Part shown: positions 19,201 to 27,143 of the stretch, piece after piece
How the letters are laid out: every line of letters begins with the position of its first letter
Position numbering within the stretch: the first letter of the stretch is position 1
NCBI GenBank assembly: GCA_016794505.1
Contig: JAEUJZ010000171.1
Location: 124,001-188,000, forward strand
Direction: 5' to 3'
Source: Myxococcales bacterium
GTDB lineage: Bacteria; Myxococcota_A; Polyangia; Palsa-1104; JAEUJZ01
DNA: 64,000 nucleotides
The notes under the pieces: model-generated
Database searches by the model: none
What the model was told of the DNA's origin: nothing
What the model saw: the letters and a program-made list of their open reading frames with translations, nothing else
Translations under genes and position numbers: made by a program

Positions 19201-19371
19201 GGCCAGGGCCAAGCGCACAGCGACGCTGTCCCAGGCCTTTCGCACCGACTGAAACTCGCCGCCAAGATAGCGGGCGGGTTTGTCGACCAGGGCAACGAAT
19301 TCGGAATACGGATGCTCGGCGGGACGCGCCGCAGCGGCGGGCAAGCGAAGGGAAAGAAGCGACTCACGCAT
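16276..19371 (-). CDS. TIGR03960-type radical SAM protein fused to a TIGR03936/DUF2344 domain
   Basis: The 1031-residue protein has an N-terminal B12-binding-like region (residues 50-250, with VYEIGMSHLGTKILY and VGMSLQYELTYTNCLTLLDL), and then a radical SAM domain with the 4Fe-4S motif CTEGCRFC and SSLRAYGLNPEIL. The C-terminal 300 residues are a DUF2344-like domain beginning YRIRYRKVGRAAFIAHLDTMRLL, with FHPKPDMSFGPALGLGVSS. In many bacteria these two parts are separate neighbouring genes; here they are joined by an Ala/Pro-rich linker. The family is often found near ribosomal genes and RNase G/E and is thought to modify RNA or ribosome components, but its reaction is not established. Confidence 0.92.
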   Translation of the reverse strand: MRESLLSLRLPAAAARPAEHPYSEFVALVDKPARYLGGEFQSVRKAWDSVAVRLALAFPDVYEIGMSHLGTKILYSLLNKHPSILCERAFTPWVDMEAQLRQRGLPLVTLESARPLRDFDVVGMSLQYELTYTNCLTLLDLGGIPLRAAERGESDPLIIGGGPNATHPEPVAPFFDCFLVGEAEEILPELLLFYAALKRAGLSRRERLIRLAARGGIYVPELYRTEFDARSQRVVVTGPIELPADPRPSAEPGTLGERTIPETVLRTWVPDLNRFPFPADAPVPYAEAIFDRVSVEIARGCTEGCRFCQAGMIYRPVRERDPDSIVDSVVAGIKNGGYDETSLTSLSTADFSCILPLMKKVMARLRQEKVSLSVSSLRAYGLNPEILDEMASVRATGLTFAPEAGTQRMRDVINKNITEDDITQSAENIFSRGWSRMKCYFMIGLPTETLDDVSGIAQTGGRLRRLGRKIRNDADVTVSVSSHVPKPHTPFQWCAQDSSDEIAQKQTLLRDLCRRERIEFRHHDRHQSFVEGILSRGDRPLADVIERAWRKGARFDSWDDQFDRARWEDALSECGVDPAPYFMTLPVDARLPWDHIDVGLEDGFLLAEYRKALKNRLSPPCGKPYGSLLHHNNLEDALADPRKLVCYDCGVACDLTQMREDRLIALRKLGADKRPPPPLSNEERRREILARRAEKTPPIVEVREANAAGDGALSSSLPDEPAAQVGATGPRSSVPAKHTAKPQAAFTQSRGHGYRIRYRKVGRAAFIAHLDTMRLLARMLRRAGVEMIYTRGFHPKPDMSFGPALGLGVSSLAEIVDMRLESVASDDATGRRALSAEELSERLSAAAPEGFVIDRVVLLPDDAPSLSRLIDSTVFAIVLPDSPGVAGPAAACDLSPVATWKDRPLVVQRRSRERREVKDIDVGRYLLHAEVLAEETAQDLRHRLQFGPIARGSATAGPILLARLRIAADGGAKPSEVAEAVLGMAPPPGTRYARVALSGPKGADLCDLIQPLLRAAATPQRAAMPTADQAV

Positions 19372-19444
19372 TGACCTTCCGCGTACCTTGCGTAGCGACG
19401 GGCGGTCAAGGGGGATCTGACGTTAGGTCAGGAATTTGTCACAT

Positions 19445-20545
19445 CTAGGGCAACGCGGAGGCAGCGGCAGGCGGCTTGGGCCATAGCAGGCGCACAGGGC
19501 GATCGGCCAGATCGATGCGCATGAAGTCGCGGTGCTCGCCCTGGATATCGCCGCCGATCTGCATCGGCACTGGATGCTCCATGTGGATCTCGACCGCGTC
19601 GCACAAAAAGTCGCGCAGCGACGGGCTTTGATACGTGCCGCGCAGCACGCTGGGCAGGTGCGACAGCGCTTCAAAGGCCGATGCATCGGTGCAGCGCAGC
19701 TGGAACTTGTCGTGCCGCGCGTCGGCAAATGGAAAGATGCGCACCCCAAAGCCATAACAGGGCACGGTGGCAGCGCCGGCCAGCGTGCAGGGACCGCGAT
19801 ACAGCACCGTTCCCCGTGGCAGCGAAACCGGATCGATGCGTCCGTCGCTGCCGATGGCGTACGCCGGCCCCCCGACGTTGACCACTTCGACCTGCGGCAG
19901 GCGCCGCATCATGAAGCGCGGCACCGAGCGCAGCCCGACGGCCAGCGTGTATCGCAGGCCCGATCCCAGGACGCGGCCAAGGCCCATGCGATCGATCGCC
20001 CGCGTCGTTGCGGCGTAGTCATCGAGGATCTGCGAGTCCAGACCGGTGCCGGCAAACGGCGCCAACTTCCCGTCGACGCGCAAGAGTGGTAGCTCGCGGG
20101 TGCTGCTCTCGCTCTCGGCCGCGCGGGCTAGCTCCGTACGCAGGCCGCGCTCGGTGGGCGGCTCGACGCCGACGTAGTAGCCAATCGCATTGCCCGTCCC
20201 CAAGCGCAGCACACCGACGCGGGGCAGCGGGCGCGCTTGGCGCATGCACTCGGTCAGCAGATCGTTTACGCAGCAGACAAACGTGCCGTCGCCCCCGCCA
20301 AACAGCACCGTGTGATAGCCGCGCTCGACGATGATTGTCGCGAAGCGGCGGCTGTCTTCGATCGAACCCGAGACGAAGACATGGCCGTCGCCGTTGAGCT
20401 CAGCCAAGCGGCGAATCTGCCGCGCCGTCACCGCGCGAGCGTTCTTGTTGAGGACCACCGCCACCGCAAAGGGGCCATCCGCCGTCGACAAATTCGACGT
20501 GGGCCCCTGCGGAGCATCACCAGCCAGCAGCGTTGAGGATTCCAT
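19445..20545 (-). CDS. Diacylglycerol kinase-like lipid kinase
   Basis: The 366-residue protein carries the DAGK catalytic domain: ADGPFAVAVVLNKNARAVTA, the nucleotide-binding FGGGDGTF at 82-89, and LRLGTGNAIGYYVG. The C-terminal half is rich in beta strands, as in YegS/DgkB lipid kinases. It should phosphorylate a lipid or sphingoid substrate with ATP and act at the membrane face without membrane segments. ATG 20545 is preferred over an upstream in-frame TTG at 20557. It is divergent from the DoxX gene. Confidence 0.85.
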   Translation of the reverse strand: MESSTLLAGDAPQGPTSNLSTADGPFAVAVVLNKNARAVTARQIRRLAELNGDGHVFVSGSIEDSRRFATIIVERGYHTVLFGGGDGTFVCCVNDLLTECMRQARPLPRVGVLRLGTGNAIGYYVGVEPPTERGLRTELARAAESESSTRELPLLRVDGKLAPFAGTGLDSQILDDYAATTRAIDRMGLGRVLGSGLRYTLAVGLRSVPRFMMRRLPQVEVVNVGGPAYAIGSDGRIDPVSLPRGTVLYRGPCTLAGAATVPCYGFGVRIFPFADARHDKFQLRCTDASAFEALSHLPSVLRGTYQSPSLRDFLCDAVEIHMEHPVPMQIGGDIQGEHRDFMRIDLADRPVRLLWPKPPAAASALP

Positions 20546-20779
20546 GCAGTGCGGCAACGCAGCACGATCGGTGCCAGGGGGCCGGGCCGACGAATTCGCA
20601 GACGTGTCGTCGCAGACGGTCGGCAGGTGCGAAGCGCAGGCAGCGACCGCGATGCATCACCGCGGTGGCAGCTGCATAAGCGACTACGCGCCTGATGCGG
20701 TCCGCCGAGCCCCCGCGTTCGCGCCACGGCCACTCATCCTGCGCTATCGACTCGCGCGGGCCGCAGCTAAGATGCGCGC

Positions 20780-21220
20780 ATGGCTAGCTCTCACGAGTCC
20801 CCATTCCGTCTCGTCCTGCGCCTGGCCCTGGTGGTGCTGATGGTCTTTGCTGGGATCGCGCACTTTGTTGTGCCGGGCGTCTTTACGGGGATGGTGCCGC
20901 CGCAGCTTCCGTCGCCGTTCTTGCTGGTGCTGATCAGCGGCGCCGCCGAGATTGGGCTGGGACTGGGCCTGTTGCACCCGCGCCTGCGTCCTCGGGCTGG
21001 GCAGGGCTTGATCGCGCTGTACATCGCCGTGTTTCCCGCCAACATCTACATGGCCTTGGCCGAAGTGCCGCTGGCCGGAGTCCCGACACAGCCCTGGATG
21101 CTCTGGGCTCGCCTGCCGCTGCAGGTGGTGTTTATCGCGTGGGCTTATGCCGCAAGCCGCCCTTCACCGACAAGCCCCTTGAAGGCATCCGTCAATAATT
21201 CCAATACAAATTCACCATAA
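20780..21220 (+). CDS. DoxX-like four-helix membrane protein
   Basis: The 146-residue protein has four hydrophobic segments with the DoxX/MauE-like pattern (VLRLALVVLMVFAGIAHF, LVLISGAAEIGLGLGLLHP, GLIALYIAVFPANIYMAL, QVVFIAWAYAA). Members are small membrane proteins linked to redox or sulfur metabolism; no specific role can be given. The last 11 codons are AT-rich and encode an Asn-rich tail (SVNNSNTNSP), continuous with an AT-rich patch after the stop. That suggests the native 3' end was replaced or extended. Confidence 0.82.
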   Translation: MASSHESPFRLVLRLALVVLMVFAGIAHFVVPGVFTGMVPPQLPSPFLLVLISGAAEIGLGLGLLHPRLRPRAGQGLIALYIAVFPANIYMALAEVPLAGVPTQPWMLWARLPLQVVFIAWAYAASRPSPTSPLKASVNNSNTNSP

Positions 21221-21262
21221 TATTTAGATCTTCTTCATCATATCAAATCAGTTCATCATAAA

Positions 21263-21278
21263 TGATTTGCGGAAATCA
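21263..21278. terminator. Small inverted repeat in the convergent gap
   Basis: TGATTT, a GCGG loop and AAATCA form a perfect 6-bp stem between the convergent DoxX and ChaN/TIKI-like genes. The sequence around it is AT-rich, so it could act as a weak bidirectional terminator, but it could also arise by chance in this composition. Confidence 0.25.
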
Positions 21279-21322
21279 AAATATCAATTAATCTAATAAC
21301 TTCCCTTCGCTCCACCTTTCCA

Positions 21323-22393
21323 TTAGCCTCGTCGACGAGGAAATACAATAATATACGAGCCTTGTTGTCTGCGGACTACGGCGGTTTGTCCGGGGCGCAC
21401 GCGCTTTTTGTACAGTGCGAACCAGGGCTCTTTGATCATGCTGGGGTCGCGCTCGATGTATTCGGGAACGTACAGATCGATTTCCAGATAGCGCCCCTTT
21501 TGTTCATCCAGAACTTTGGGGCCAAAGGTATATGCGGCGAGCTCGGCGCGTGGCTGCAGATCGTTGTGCAGGCCACCGCCATAGACCAGGATCAGCTTGC
21601 CCGCCGTCGACGGAGGCGCTGCCGGTGAAGCAGGGGGCGGGGGCGCTGGGGCCGCTTCAACGGCGCTCGCCGGATTTGTCGTCGGGGGTGCCGTCGGGGT
21701 CTTGGCGGGGGCGGGGCTGCCGGTGCCCGCCGTTTCCACGGTGGCCGGGCTTGCCGCAGCGGCCGCCGCCGGTCGCGAGCGCGCCGCGGCAATTGCCGCG
21801 ATCTTTTTGTGCAGCAGGCTCGTCAAGAGCCCCAAGAGCTTCTCGAAGTCGACCTGGCCATCGTCGGCCAAGATGCCTTTGTAGTCGTCGCAGCTCAGCC
21901 GCAGGATGTGTGGCTGCACACCTGCGGCCTTGGCCTGCTTGACCAGCGTGACCAGCTCGTTTTCGGTGTTCTGCGGGCGCTCGGTGGTCTTTTCGACCTT
22001 GGCCACGGCGGTGGTCTCTTGCTTGCCGCAGTTGCCGTCGGTAATCCAGGTCTCAAGCACGATGTCCGAGGCACGCGGCGACAGCACGCCGAATAGCTCG
22101 CCACTGAAGCGACGCAGCGACGAGACCGGTGCTCCTTTCTTGGCGGTGGCGTTGGTCTGGTGGTACTCGCCAAAGGCCACCACGCCCAGGCCGGTCTCGC
22201 GCTCGGCACGGCCGAGGACCGAGGTCAGCGCGTCCGCCGGGGTGCTGTGCAAACTAAGCTCGATTCCCGTCGCGGCCGCCACGGGCGGTGGGCCTGCCCA
22301 GGCCGTATCAAAACCGAGCGAACAAAACAGAAGCAGAAGGCCCGTCAAGCGACCTAGGGTTTGCCGTCTTGGCGCAGCACGCAAAGCCGTCAT
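21323..22393 (-). CDS. Secreted ChaN/TIKI-like domain protein
   Basis: The frame supports about 356 residues with an N-terminal signal (ALRAAPRRQTLGRLTGLLLL, cleavage near AWA-G). VVAFGEYHQTNA early in the mature part and LVYGGGLHND in the C-terminal part resemble the GEYH and GxxH motifs of ChaN/TIKI heme-binding or protease-like proteins. An Ala/Pro-rich linker of about 80 residues splits the domain. ATG 22393 has GAGGGGG upstream; a GTG at 22420 that overlaps the stop of the TolQ-like gene (GTGA) is an alternative. The 3' end runs into AT-rich DNA. The family call is by motif only. Confidence 0.6.
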   Translation of the reverse strand: MTALRAAPRRQTLGRLTGLLLLFCSLGFDTAWAGPPPVAAATGIELSLHSTPADALTSVLGRAERETGLGVVAFGEYHQTNATAKKGAPVSSLRRFSGELFGVLSPRASDIVLETWITDGNCGKQETTAVAKVEKTTERPQNTENELVTLVKQAKAAGVQPHILRLSCDDYKGILADDGQVDFEKLLGLLTSLLHKKIAAIAAARSRPAAAAAASPATVETAGTGSPAPAKTPTAPPTTNPASAVEAAPAPPPPASPAAPPSTAGKLILVYGGGLHNDLQPRAELAAYTFGPKVLDEQKGRYLEIDLYVPEYIERDPSMIKEPWFALYKKRVRPGQTAVVRRQQGSYIIVFPRRRG

Positions 22394-22416
22394 CTGTCGT
22401 GGGCCCCCTCGCCCAA

Positions 22417-23211
22417 TCACCGCAGGTACGAGCGCTTGACCAAGTTTAGAAAGTCGTTGTGGAAGGTGTCCATCTCGTTGGTCAGGACTTTGATCTTCCG
22501 AGCGAAGTAGTTGTACGCCATGACCGCCGGGATGGCCGCGACCAAGCCGATGGCCGTTGCAATCAGCGCTTCAGCAATGCCCGGAGCGACGGTGGCCAGG
22601 TTGGCCGAGCCCTTGGCGCCGATGTTGCGGAAGGCATCCATGATGCCCCAGACCGTGCCGAACAGTCCGACGAACGGCGCCGACGATCCGACGGTGGCTA
22701 GAAGCGGAGTCAGGCTCTCAAGCTCGGTCTGCTCGGCGATGGCGCTGCGCCGCAGGGCGCGCTCGATGTTTTCCAGCCCGCCTTCATCCGCGCCCTCGGG
22801 TGGGCCGGATTCCTCGGCCGCCGACGCGCCATCTTTGCCGGTACGCCGGCTCAAGCGCTTGAGCTCTAGATACCCGGCACGAAACATGGCAGCGACGGGC
22901 GAACGGTGCAATCCGCGCGCTTGTTCATGCAGCGCTTCGAGCTTCTTGTGCTGGAAAAACGCGTCCAAGAACGCATCCGTCTCACGAGCGGCACGCGTGA
23001 TCTGAAAGGCCTTGTAGCCGATGACAAACGTCGTCACGACAAAGAACGCGATCAGCAGGAAGAGCACGAACAACACCACCCCGCCCGACGACAGGACCAG
23101 TTGAAACAGGTCCATTTCTTTCCCGGTCGCGGGGCCACTTCCCAGAAGCGCGATCGATGTGGTGGCGGGGGACGAAGCCGATGCGGTCGACAGAAACAGG
23201 GTAGGGTTCAT
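22417..23211 (-). CDS. MotA/TolQ/ExbB proton channel family protein
   Basis: The 264-residue protein has the TolQ/ExbB layout: one N-terminal membrane segment (about 42-65), a cytoplasmic region with basic and acidic stretches, and two further segments in PLLATVGSSAPFVGLFGTVWGIMDAF and GIAEALIATAIGLVAAIPAVMAYNYF, the conserved family core. Such proteins form proton-driven channels with a TolR or ExbD partner. No TolR/ExbD gene follows; instead a ChaN/TIKI-like gene overlaps its end. ATG 23211 is chosen; the upstream extension in frame is not protein-like. Confidence 0.88.
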   Translation of the reverse strand: MNPTLFLSTASASSPATTSIALLGSGPATGKEMDLFQLVLSSGGVVLFVLFLLIAFFVVTTFVIGYKAFQITRAARETDAFLDAFFQHKKLEALHEQARGLHRSPVAAMFRAGYLELKRLSRRTGKDGASAAEESGPPEGADEGGLENIERALRRSAIAEQTELESLTPLLATVGSSAPFVGLFGTVWGIMDAFRNIGAKGSANLATVAPGIAEALIATAIGLVAAIPAVMAYNYFARKIKVLTNEMDTFHNDFLNLVKRSYLR

Positions 23212-23374
23212 GGTCACGGCGGCAAGGCCCCTAGAAAAAGGATGAAAACCAAAGTAGTCTGCAGACCCCCCCGCTGACAACCGTGATGAGGTTGTGACCT
23301 GATGCGGCGTCTGACGCAAGCGGGCGCAGACGCTTGAACGTGGGCTTTGCCCCTCGATTCGGATTCATCCAGAC

Positions 23375-24778
23375 ATGGGCAATTTGATTCGCCTGCGCAA
23401 GCTGGCGCGGACTATTTCCGAAGCGCTTCGCGGTGACCACGCCGACTACACGACGGGTCCGCTGACCGACGCCATCGTCCTTTTGGCCGTGCCGATGGTG
23501 ATCGAGATGCTGATGGAGTCGCTGTTCGCCATCGTCGACATCTTCTGGGTCTCGCGCCTGGGAAGGAACGCGGTAGCCACGGTGGGCCTGACCGAGTCCC
23601 TGATCACGGTGCTTGAGACGCTGGCCATGGGGCTTTCGATCGGCGTTACGGCCATGGTGGCCCGGCGCATCGGCGAAAAAGATCCCGACGGAGCCGCGCG
23701 GGCAGCGGTCCAAGGCATCTTGATCGGTGGCTTGCTTTCGATCCTGTTTGGCGTCCTTGGATCGGCGCATGCCGAGTCGCTGCTGCGCCTGATGGGAGCC
23801 GACGACGACGTGGTGGCGACGGGCGCTGGCTTCACACGCGTCATGCTGGGCGGATCGGGCAGCTTGGTCTTGCTGTTCATCATCAACGCTGCCTTCCGCG
23901 GAGCAGGCGACGCGACGGTGGCCATGCGCACGCTGATCTTTGCCAACACCTTCAACATGCTGCTGGGCCCCTGTCTGATCTTCGGTCTGGGACCGTTTCC
24001 CAAGCTGGGCGTAGAAGGTGCCGCCATCGCCACGACCACCGGGCGCAGCCTGGGCGTGCTGTATCAGCTGTATCGCTTGGCGCGACACAGCCGTCACTTG
24101 CGCGTCGGCCGCAGCCACATCGAGATCAACCTCGGCGTGATGCGGCGCCTGCTGTCGCTGTCCGGGGCGGGCACGCTGCAGCACTTTGTCTCGACGGCAA
24201 GCTGGATTGGCACGACGCGGCTCATGTCCAGCTTTGGCGCCGTGGCCGTGGCCGGGTACACCATCGGCATCCGCGTCATCATTTTTGGCCTGCTGCCGTG
24301 CTGGGGCATCGCCAATGCCGCAGCGACGCTGGTCGGTCAGTCACTCGGGGCAAAGAATCCCGAGCGCGCCCGCCAGTCGGTGTGGCGCGCCGGCTTCATC
24401 AACTGCTGCGTCATGGGCCTAGTCGGGCTCTGCTTCGTGCTCTTCCCCGGCCCCATCGCCAGCTTCTTCACCGACGATCCAGCGGTGCGGGATATCGCGA
24501 CGAGCTGCCTACGCATCATCGCTTCGGGCTATCTGTTTTACGCCTACGGCATGGTCTTTTCCCAGGCCTTCAACGGAGCCGGCGATGCATGGACGCCGAT
24601 GTTTCTCAACATCGTCTGCTTCTGGTGCGGGCAACTACCTGCAGCCTGGATCCTGGCCAAGTATTCTCCGCTAGGCATCGTCGGAGTCCCCTTGGCCGTC
24701 ACCTTGGCGTTTTCGTTCCATGCCATTGCCGGCGGCCTGCTGTTCCGTCGCGGGACCTGGGCGCGTCGCGTCGTCTAA
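23375..24778 (+). CDS. MATE family multidrug/toxic compound exporter
   Basis: The 467-residue protein has about 12 hydrophobic segments in two homologous halves. Typical MATE sequences are seen: LLAVPMVIEMLMESLFAIVD near the N-terminus, FRGAGDATVAMRTLI in the first half and its second-half counterpart FNGAGDAWTPMFLNI. It should export cations or drugs using an ion gradient. It starts 164 bp from the divergent TolQ-like gene and ends 50 bp from the convergent DUF4246 gene. Length is typical. Confidence 0.92.
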   Translation: MGNLIRLRKLARTISEALRGDHADYTTGPLTDAIVLLAVPMVIEMLMESLFAIVDIFWVSRLGRNAVATVGLTESLITVLETLAMGLSIGVTAMVARRIGEKDPDGAARAAVQGILIGGLLSILFGVLGSAHAESLLRLMGADDDVVATGAGFTRVMLGGSGSLVLLFIINAAFRGAGDATVAMRTLIFANTFNMLLGPCLIFGLGPFPKLGVEGAAIATTTGRSLGVLYQLYRLARHSRHLRVGRSHIEINLGVMRRLLSLSGAGTLQHFVSTASWIGTTRLMSSFGAVAVAGYTIGIRVIIFGLLPCWGIANAAATLVGQSLGAKNPERARQSVWRAGFINCCVMGLVGLCFVLFPGPIASFFTDDPAVRDIATSCLRIIASGYLFYAYGMVFSQAFNGAGDAWTPMFLNIVCFWCGQLPAAWILAKYSPLGIVGVPLAVTLAFSFHAIAGGLLFRRGTWARRVV

Positions 24779-24828
24779 AGCTGCGCGGCGACGGTCTTCA
24801 GTGCCGACCTAGCCGCTGGGCGGCGGTC

Positions 24829-26223
24829 TCAGTGCTCGCACAGGCTAACGGCGCGCACGTTCAGCGTCTGCTTGTGGCGCTTGCGCTCTTCCATAAGCTC
24901 CAGCCGAATGGCCAGCGCCTCGTCGTGCGAGATGCTGCCTTGCTGCGGCGCCACGTCCGCCGTCGACGGGATCTGAACGCCGGGATCGACCAGCCAAAAT
25001 ACGATGACGCGCCGCGTCCCCTCGCTGGCACCGCCGGACACGCTCAGCGTGCTGAGCTTGTGGATGTGCGAGTTGGGAAACACCAAGAGCCGTCCCTCCG
25101 GCGTCTCTAGGCTGCCCAGGGGAATTGTGCCCTCGTTCACCATCTCCTCGATCGGCGATGGGCGCGACTGGTCGATGTTCCAGAACAGCCGGCCCGCTTC
25201 CTCGATGGTGTAGGCGCGCTTGAAGCGAAGCTCGCCCCCGACCAGAGCCTCGTCGCGGTGAAGGATGTACACGCAGGTGGCCACGATGTGCTCGTGGCTC
25301 ATGCCCTCGACGTGCCACACCCCTTCATGCGTCTCACCGGCAGACAGGCGGTACTCGACAATCTTTGGGATGACGAGCAGCTCACGTCCGCGAAGCGAGG
25401 CGCGGGGGGCTGGCTCTGCCTTGCGCCCCGACGACTCGGGTAGCTCGCCTTCGTGCTCGATGTCGTCGCACTCTTCGCTGAAGAACTTGGTGTGCTCGAC
25501 ATAGCCAACGACGCTTTCGAACAGCGGCAGCGCCGTCTGAAACAGCGACGCCAGATCGTGATACAGCGCCCCGTGACGACTGCGATCCAGGTTGTTGATC
25601 GGGTGCTCAATCTGCACCGTTCCGTCGGCCCCCACGCGAAACGGCGTCGGCAGCCACTGATAGCGCGAGCCTTCAAACGGTCGTCCGAAGCGGTCATAGC
25701 TCGGAGCCTCAGGCCTGGGGACGCTGCGCAAGAGCCGTGTGCGTCCCTCGATATACGGATACAGCGACGGGTGAACCAGGTCGCGCACACGCGTTCCAGA
25801 CCCTGGGTGATAGTCAACCGGCTCTTCGGAAATCAGGCGCTGCACGCCGGTCCGCAGGCGCGTGATCAGCGCCGGGTCGACCACACCATCGGCAAAGGCC
25901 ACGCCATCGGGATGACTGCGGCGCAGGTGCTGTTCCCAGATGCCCGCGATGCGAGGGGACTCAAGGATATGAAACCAAGCGTACTCGGTGATCTCGTCTT
26001 GGTATCCGGTCTCTTCGTCGCGAAGCACGATCGATTCCCCCTCGCAGGACACCACCTGGGCCGTCCGGCTGGGAAAGGTCTCGCCGCTCTTGGTCGCTAG
26101 ATCCTCTGGCTCAAAGCGAACCAGATCGCCGGGCTGCGGCGCGTAGCTCTCGCCATACGTCAGAAGCTCTTCAATGAATGCAAAGTCCGAGGTCTGTGCC
26201 AAGTGCGTGGTGGGCGTGGACAT
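24829..26223 (-). CDS. DUF4246 family protein, putative 2OG-Fe(II) oxygenase-like
   Basis: The 464-residue protein shows signatures of the DUF4246 family: LLVIPKIVEYRL, GVWHVEGMSHEHIVATCVYIL and FPNSHIHKLSTLSV, then RRVIVFWLVDP near the end. The His-x-Glu of HVEG and the later His in HIHK could be metal ligands of a double-stranded beta-helix oxygenase, with the Arg in TRRVIVF as a possible 2-oxoglutarate contact; this is inference. ATG 26223 is used; the frame extends upstream to 26283 without protein character. It is divergent from the VWA/PP2C/kinase operon, with about 196 bp between the starts, so co-regulation is possible. Confidence 0.72.
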   Translation of the reverse strand: MSTPTTHLAQTSDFAFIEELLTYGESYAPQPGDLVRFEPEDLATKSGETFPSRTAQVVSCEGESIVLRDEETGYQDEITEYAWFHILESPRIAGIWEQHLRRSHPDGVAFADGVVDPALITRLRTGVQRLISEEPVDYHPGSGTRVRDLVHPSLYPYIEGRTRLLRSVPRPEAPSYDRFGRPFEGSRYQWLPTPFRVGADGTVQIEHPINNLDRSRHGALYHDLASLFQTALPLFESVVGYVEHTKFFSEECDDIEHEGELPESSGRKAEPAPRASLRGRELLVIPKIVEYRLSAGETHEGVWHVEGMSHEHIVATCVYILHRDEALVGGELRFKRAYTIEEAGRLFWNIDQSRPSPIEEMVNEGTIPLGSLETPEGRLLVFPNSHIHKLSTLSVSGGASEGTRRVIVFWLVDPGVQIPSTADVAPQQGSISHDEALAIRLELMEERKRHKQTLNVRAVSLCEH

Positions 26224-26297
26224 GTGAACTCCGATGCTGCGTTTTGCAGGCGCGCCGGGCACGATACCGAGCGCGTTCCACAAATACCATTGCAGCC

Positions 26298-26327
26298 GTC
26301 AAAGTCAGCACCCGCAGTTCGTATAGT
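26298..26327 (+). promoter_or_regulatory. Candidate promoter of the VWA/PP2C/kinase operon
   Basis: GTCAAA at 26298-26303 and TATAGT at 26322-26327, with 18-bp spacing, are a weak match to a sigma70-like promoter about 90 bp before the first gene. Myxobacterial promoters often deviate from consensus, so this is only a candidate. Confidence 0.2.
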
Positions 26328-26419
26328 TCTGCGTTGTCGGCTTCTTCCCGCCCCGCTCTCAACCGCAAAAACGAACATCCGCAACGAACAGCTAGAACGC
26401 CCAGCAAGGAGGTTGTCAC

Positions 26420-27130
26420 ATGTCGAGTTCCTCCACTTCGAGTCCGTCCATTTCCGTCTACGCCGAGCCCATTGACAACCATCCGCGCTGTCCCTGTGTC
26501 CTGGTGCTGGACACGTCGGGGTCGATGCGCGACAAGCCCATCGCCGAGCTGAACCAAGGCCTCGTCACCTTCCAACGCGAGCTGGTCGACGACGAGCTTG
26601 CCAAGAAGCGCGTCGAGGTCGCGATCGTCACCTTTGATAGCCAGGCGAAGTGCGTCCAGGACTTCACACGAGCCAATCGCTTCCAAGCGCCCACGCTTGG
26701 GGTCAAAGGGCACACCGTTATGGGGGCCGGGCTGAGCCTGGCGCTGCAGACGCTAAAGAAGCGGGAAGCGGCGCTGCGCACCAACGAGCAGGCCTATTAC
26801 CGCCCATGGATGTTTCTGATCACCGACGGTCGTCCCGAAGGCGAGCCGAGCGACGCCATGGATCAGGTCGTGGCCGAGATTGGCAGCTTGGTGAAGCAAG
26901 AGCGGCTGCTGTTCCATGCCATCGGCGTGCAAGGCGCCGACATGGCCCTGCTGCAGCGCATTGCACCGGGCTGCGCGCACAAGCTGAAAGAGCTCGCGTT
27001 TTCCGATCTCTTCAAGTTCATTTCCGCGTCGATTGTGGGCTATGTGTCGCGGCCGCCCAGCGTCCATGTGCCCCCCGTGCTGGTGCATGACGAGAACGAC
27101 TCGGACGCGCCGTGGGAATCTAGCCAGTGA
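26420..27130 (+). CDS. TerY-like VWA domain protein
   Basis: The 236-residue cytoplasmic protein is almost entirely one VWA domain. All MIDAS elements are visible: DTSGS at 31-35, the threonine in GHTVMGAGL and the aspartate in LITDGRP. This resembles TerY of tellurite/stress-response clusters, which work with a PP2C phosphatase and a kinase. A strong AAGGAGG ribosome site precedes the ATG. It is the first gene of a six-gene operon; the phosphatase gene starts 13 bp after its stop. VWA proteins of this type usually act as metal-dependent scaffolds; the partner is not visible from the sequence. Confidence 0.9.
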   Translation: MSSSSTSSPSISVYAEPIDNHPRCPCVLVLDTSGSMRDKPIAELNQGLVTFQRELVDDELAKKRVEVAIVTFDSQAKCVQDFTRANRFQAPTLGVKGHTVMGAGLSLALQTLKKREAALRTNEQAYYRPWMFLITDGRPEGEPSDAMDQVVAEIGSLVKQERLLFHAIGVQGADMALLQRIAPGCAHKLKELAFSDLFKFISASIVGYVSRPPSVHVPPVLVHDENDSDAPWESSQ

Positions 27131-27143
27131 GACCCCGCGAGCC

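Noticed and set aside
19417..19431. Inverted repeat CTGAC-GTTAG-GTCAG after the lipid kinase gene
   Set aside because: The stem has only five base pairs and no U-tract; too weak to call a terminator.
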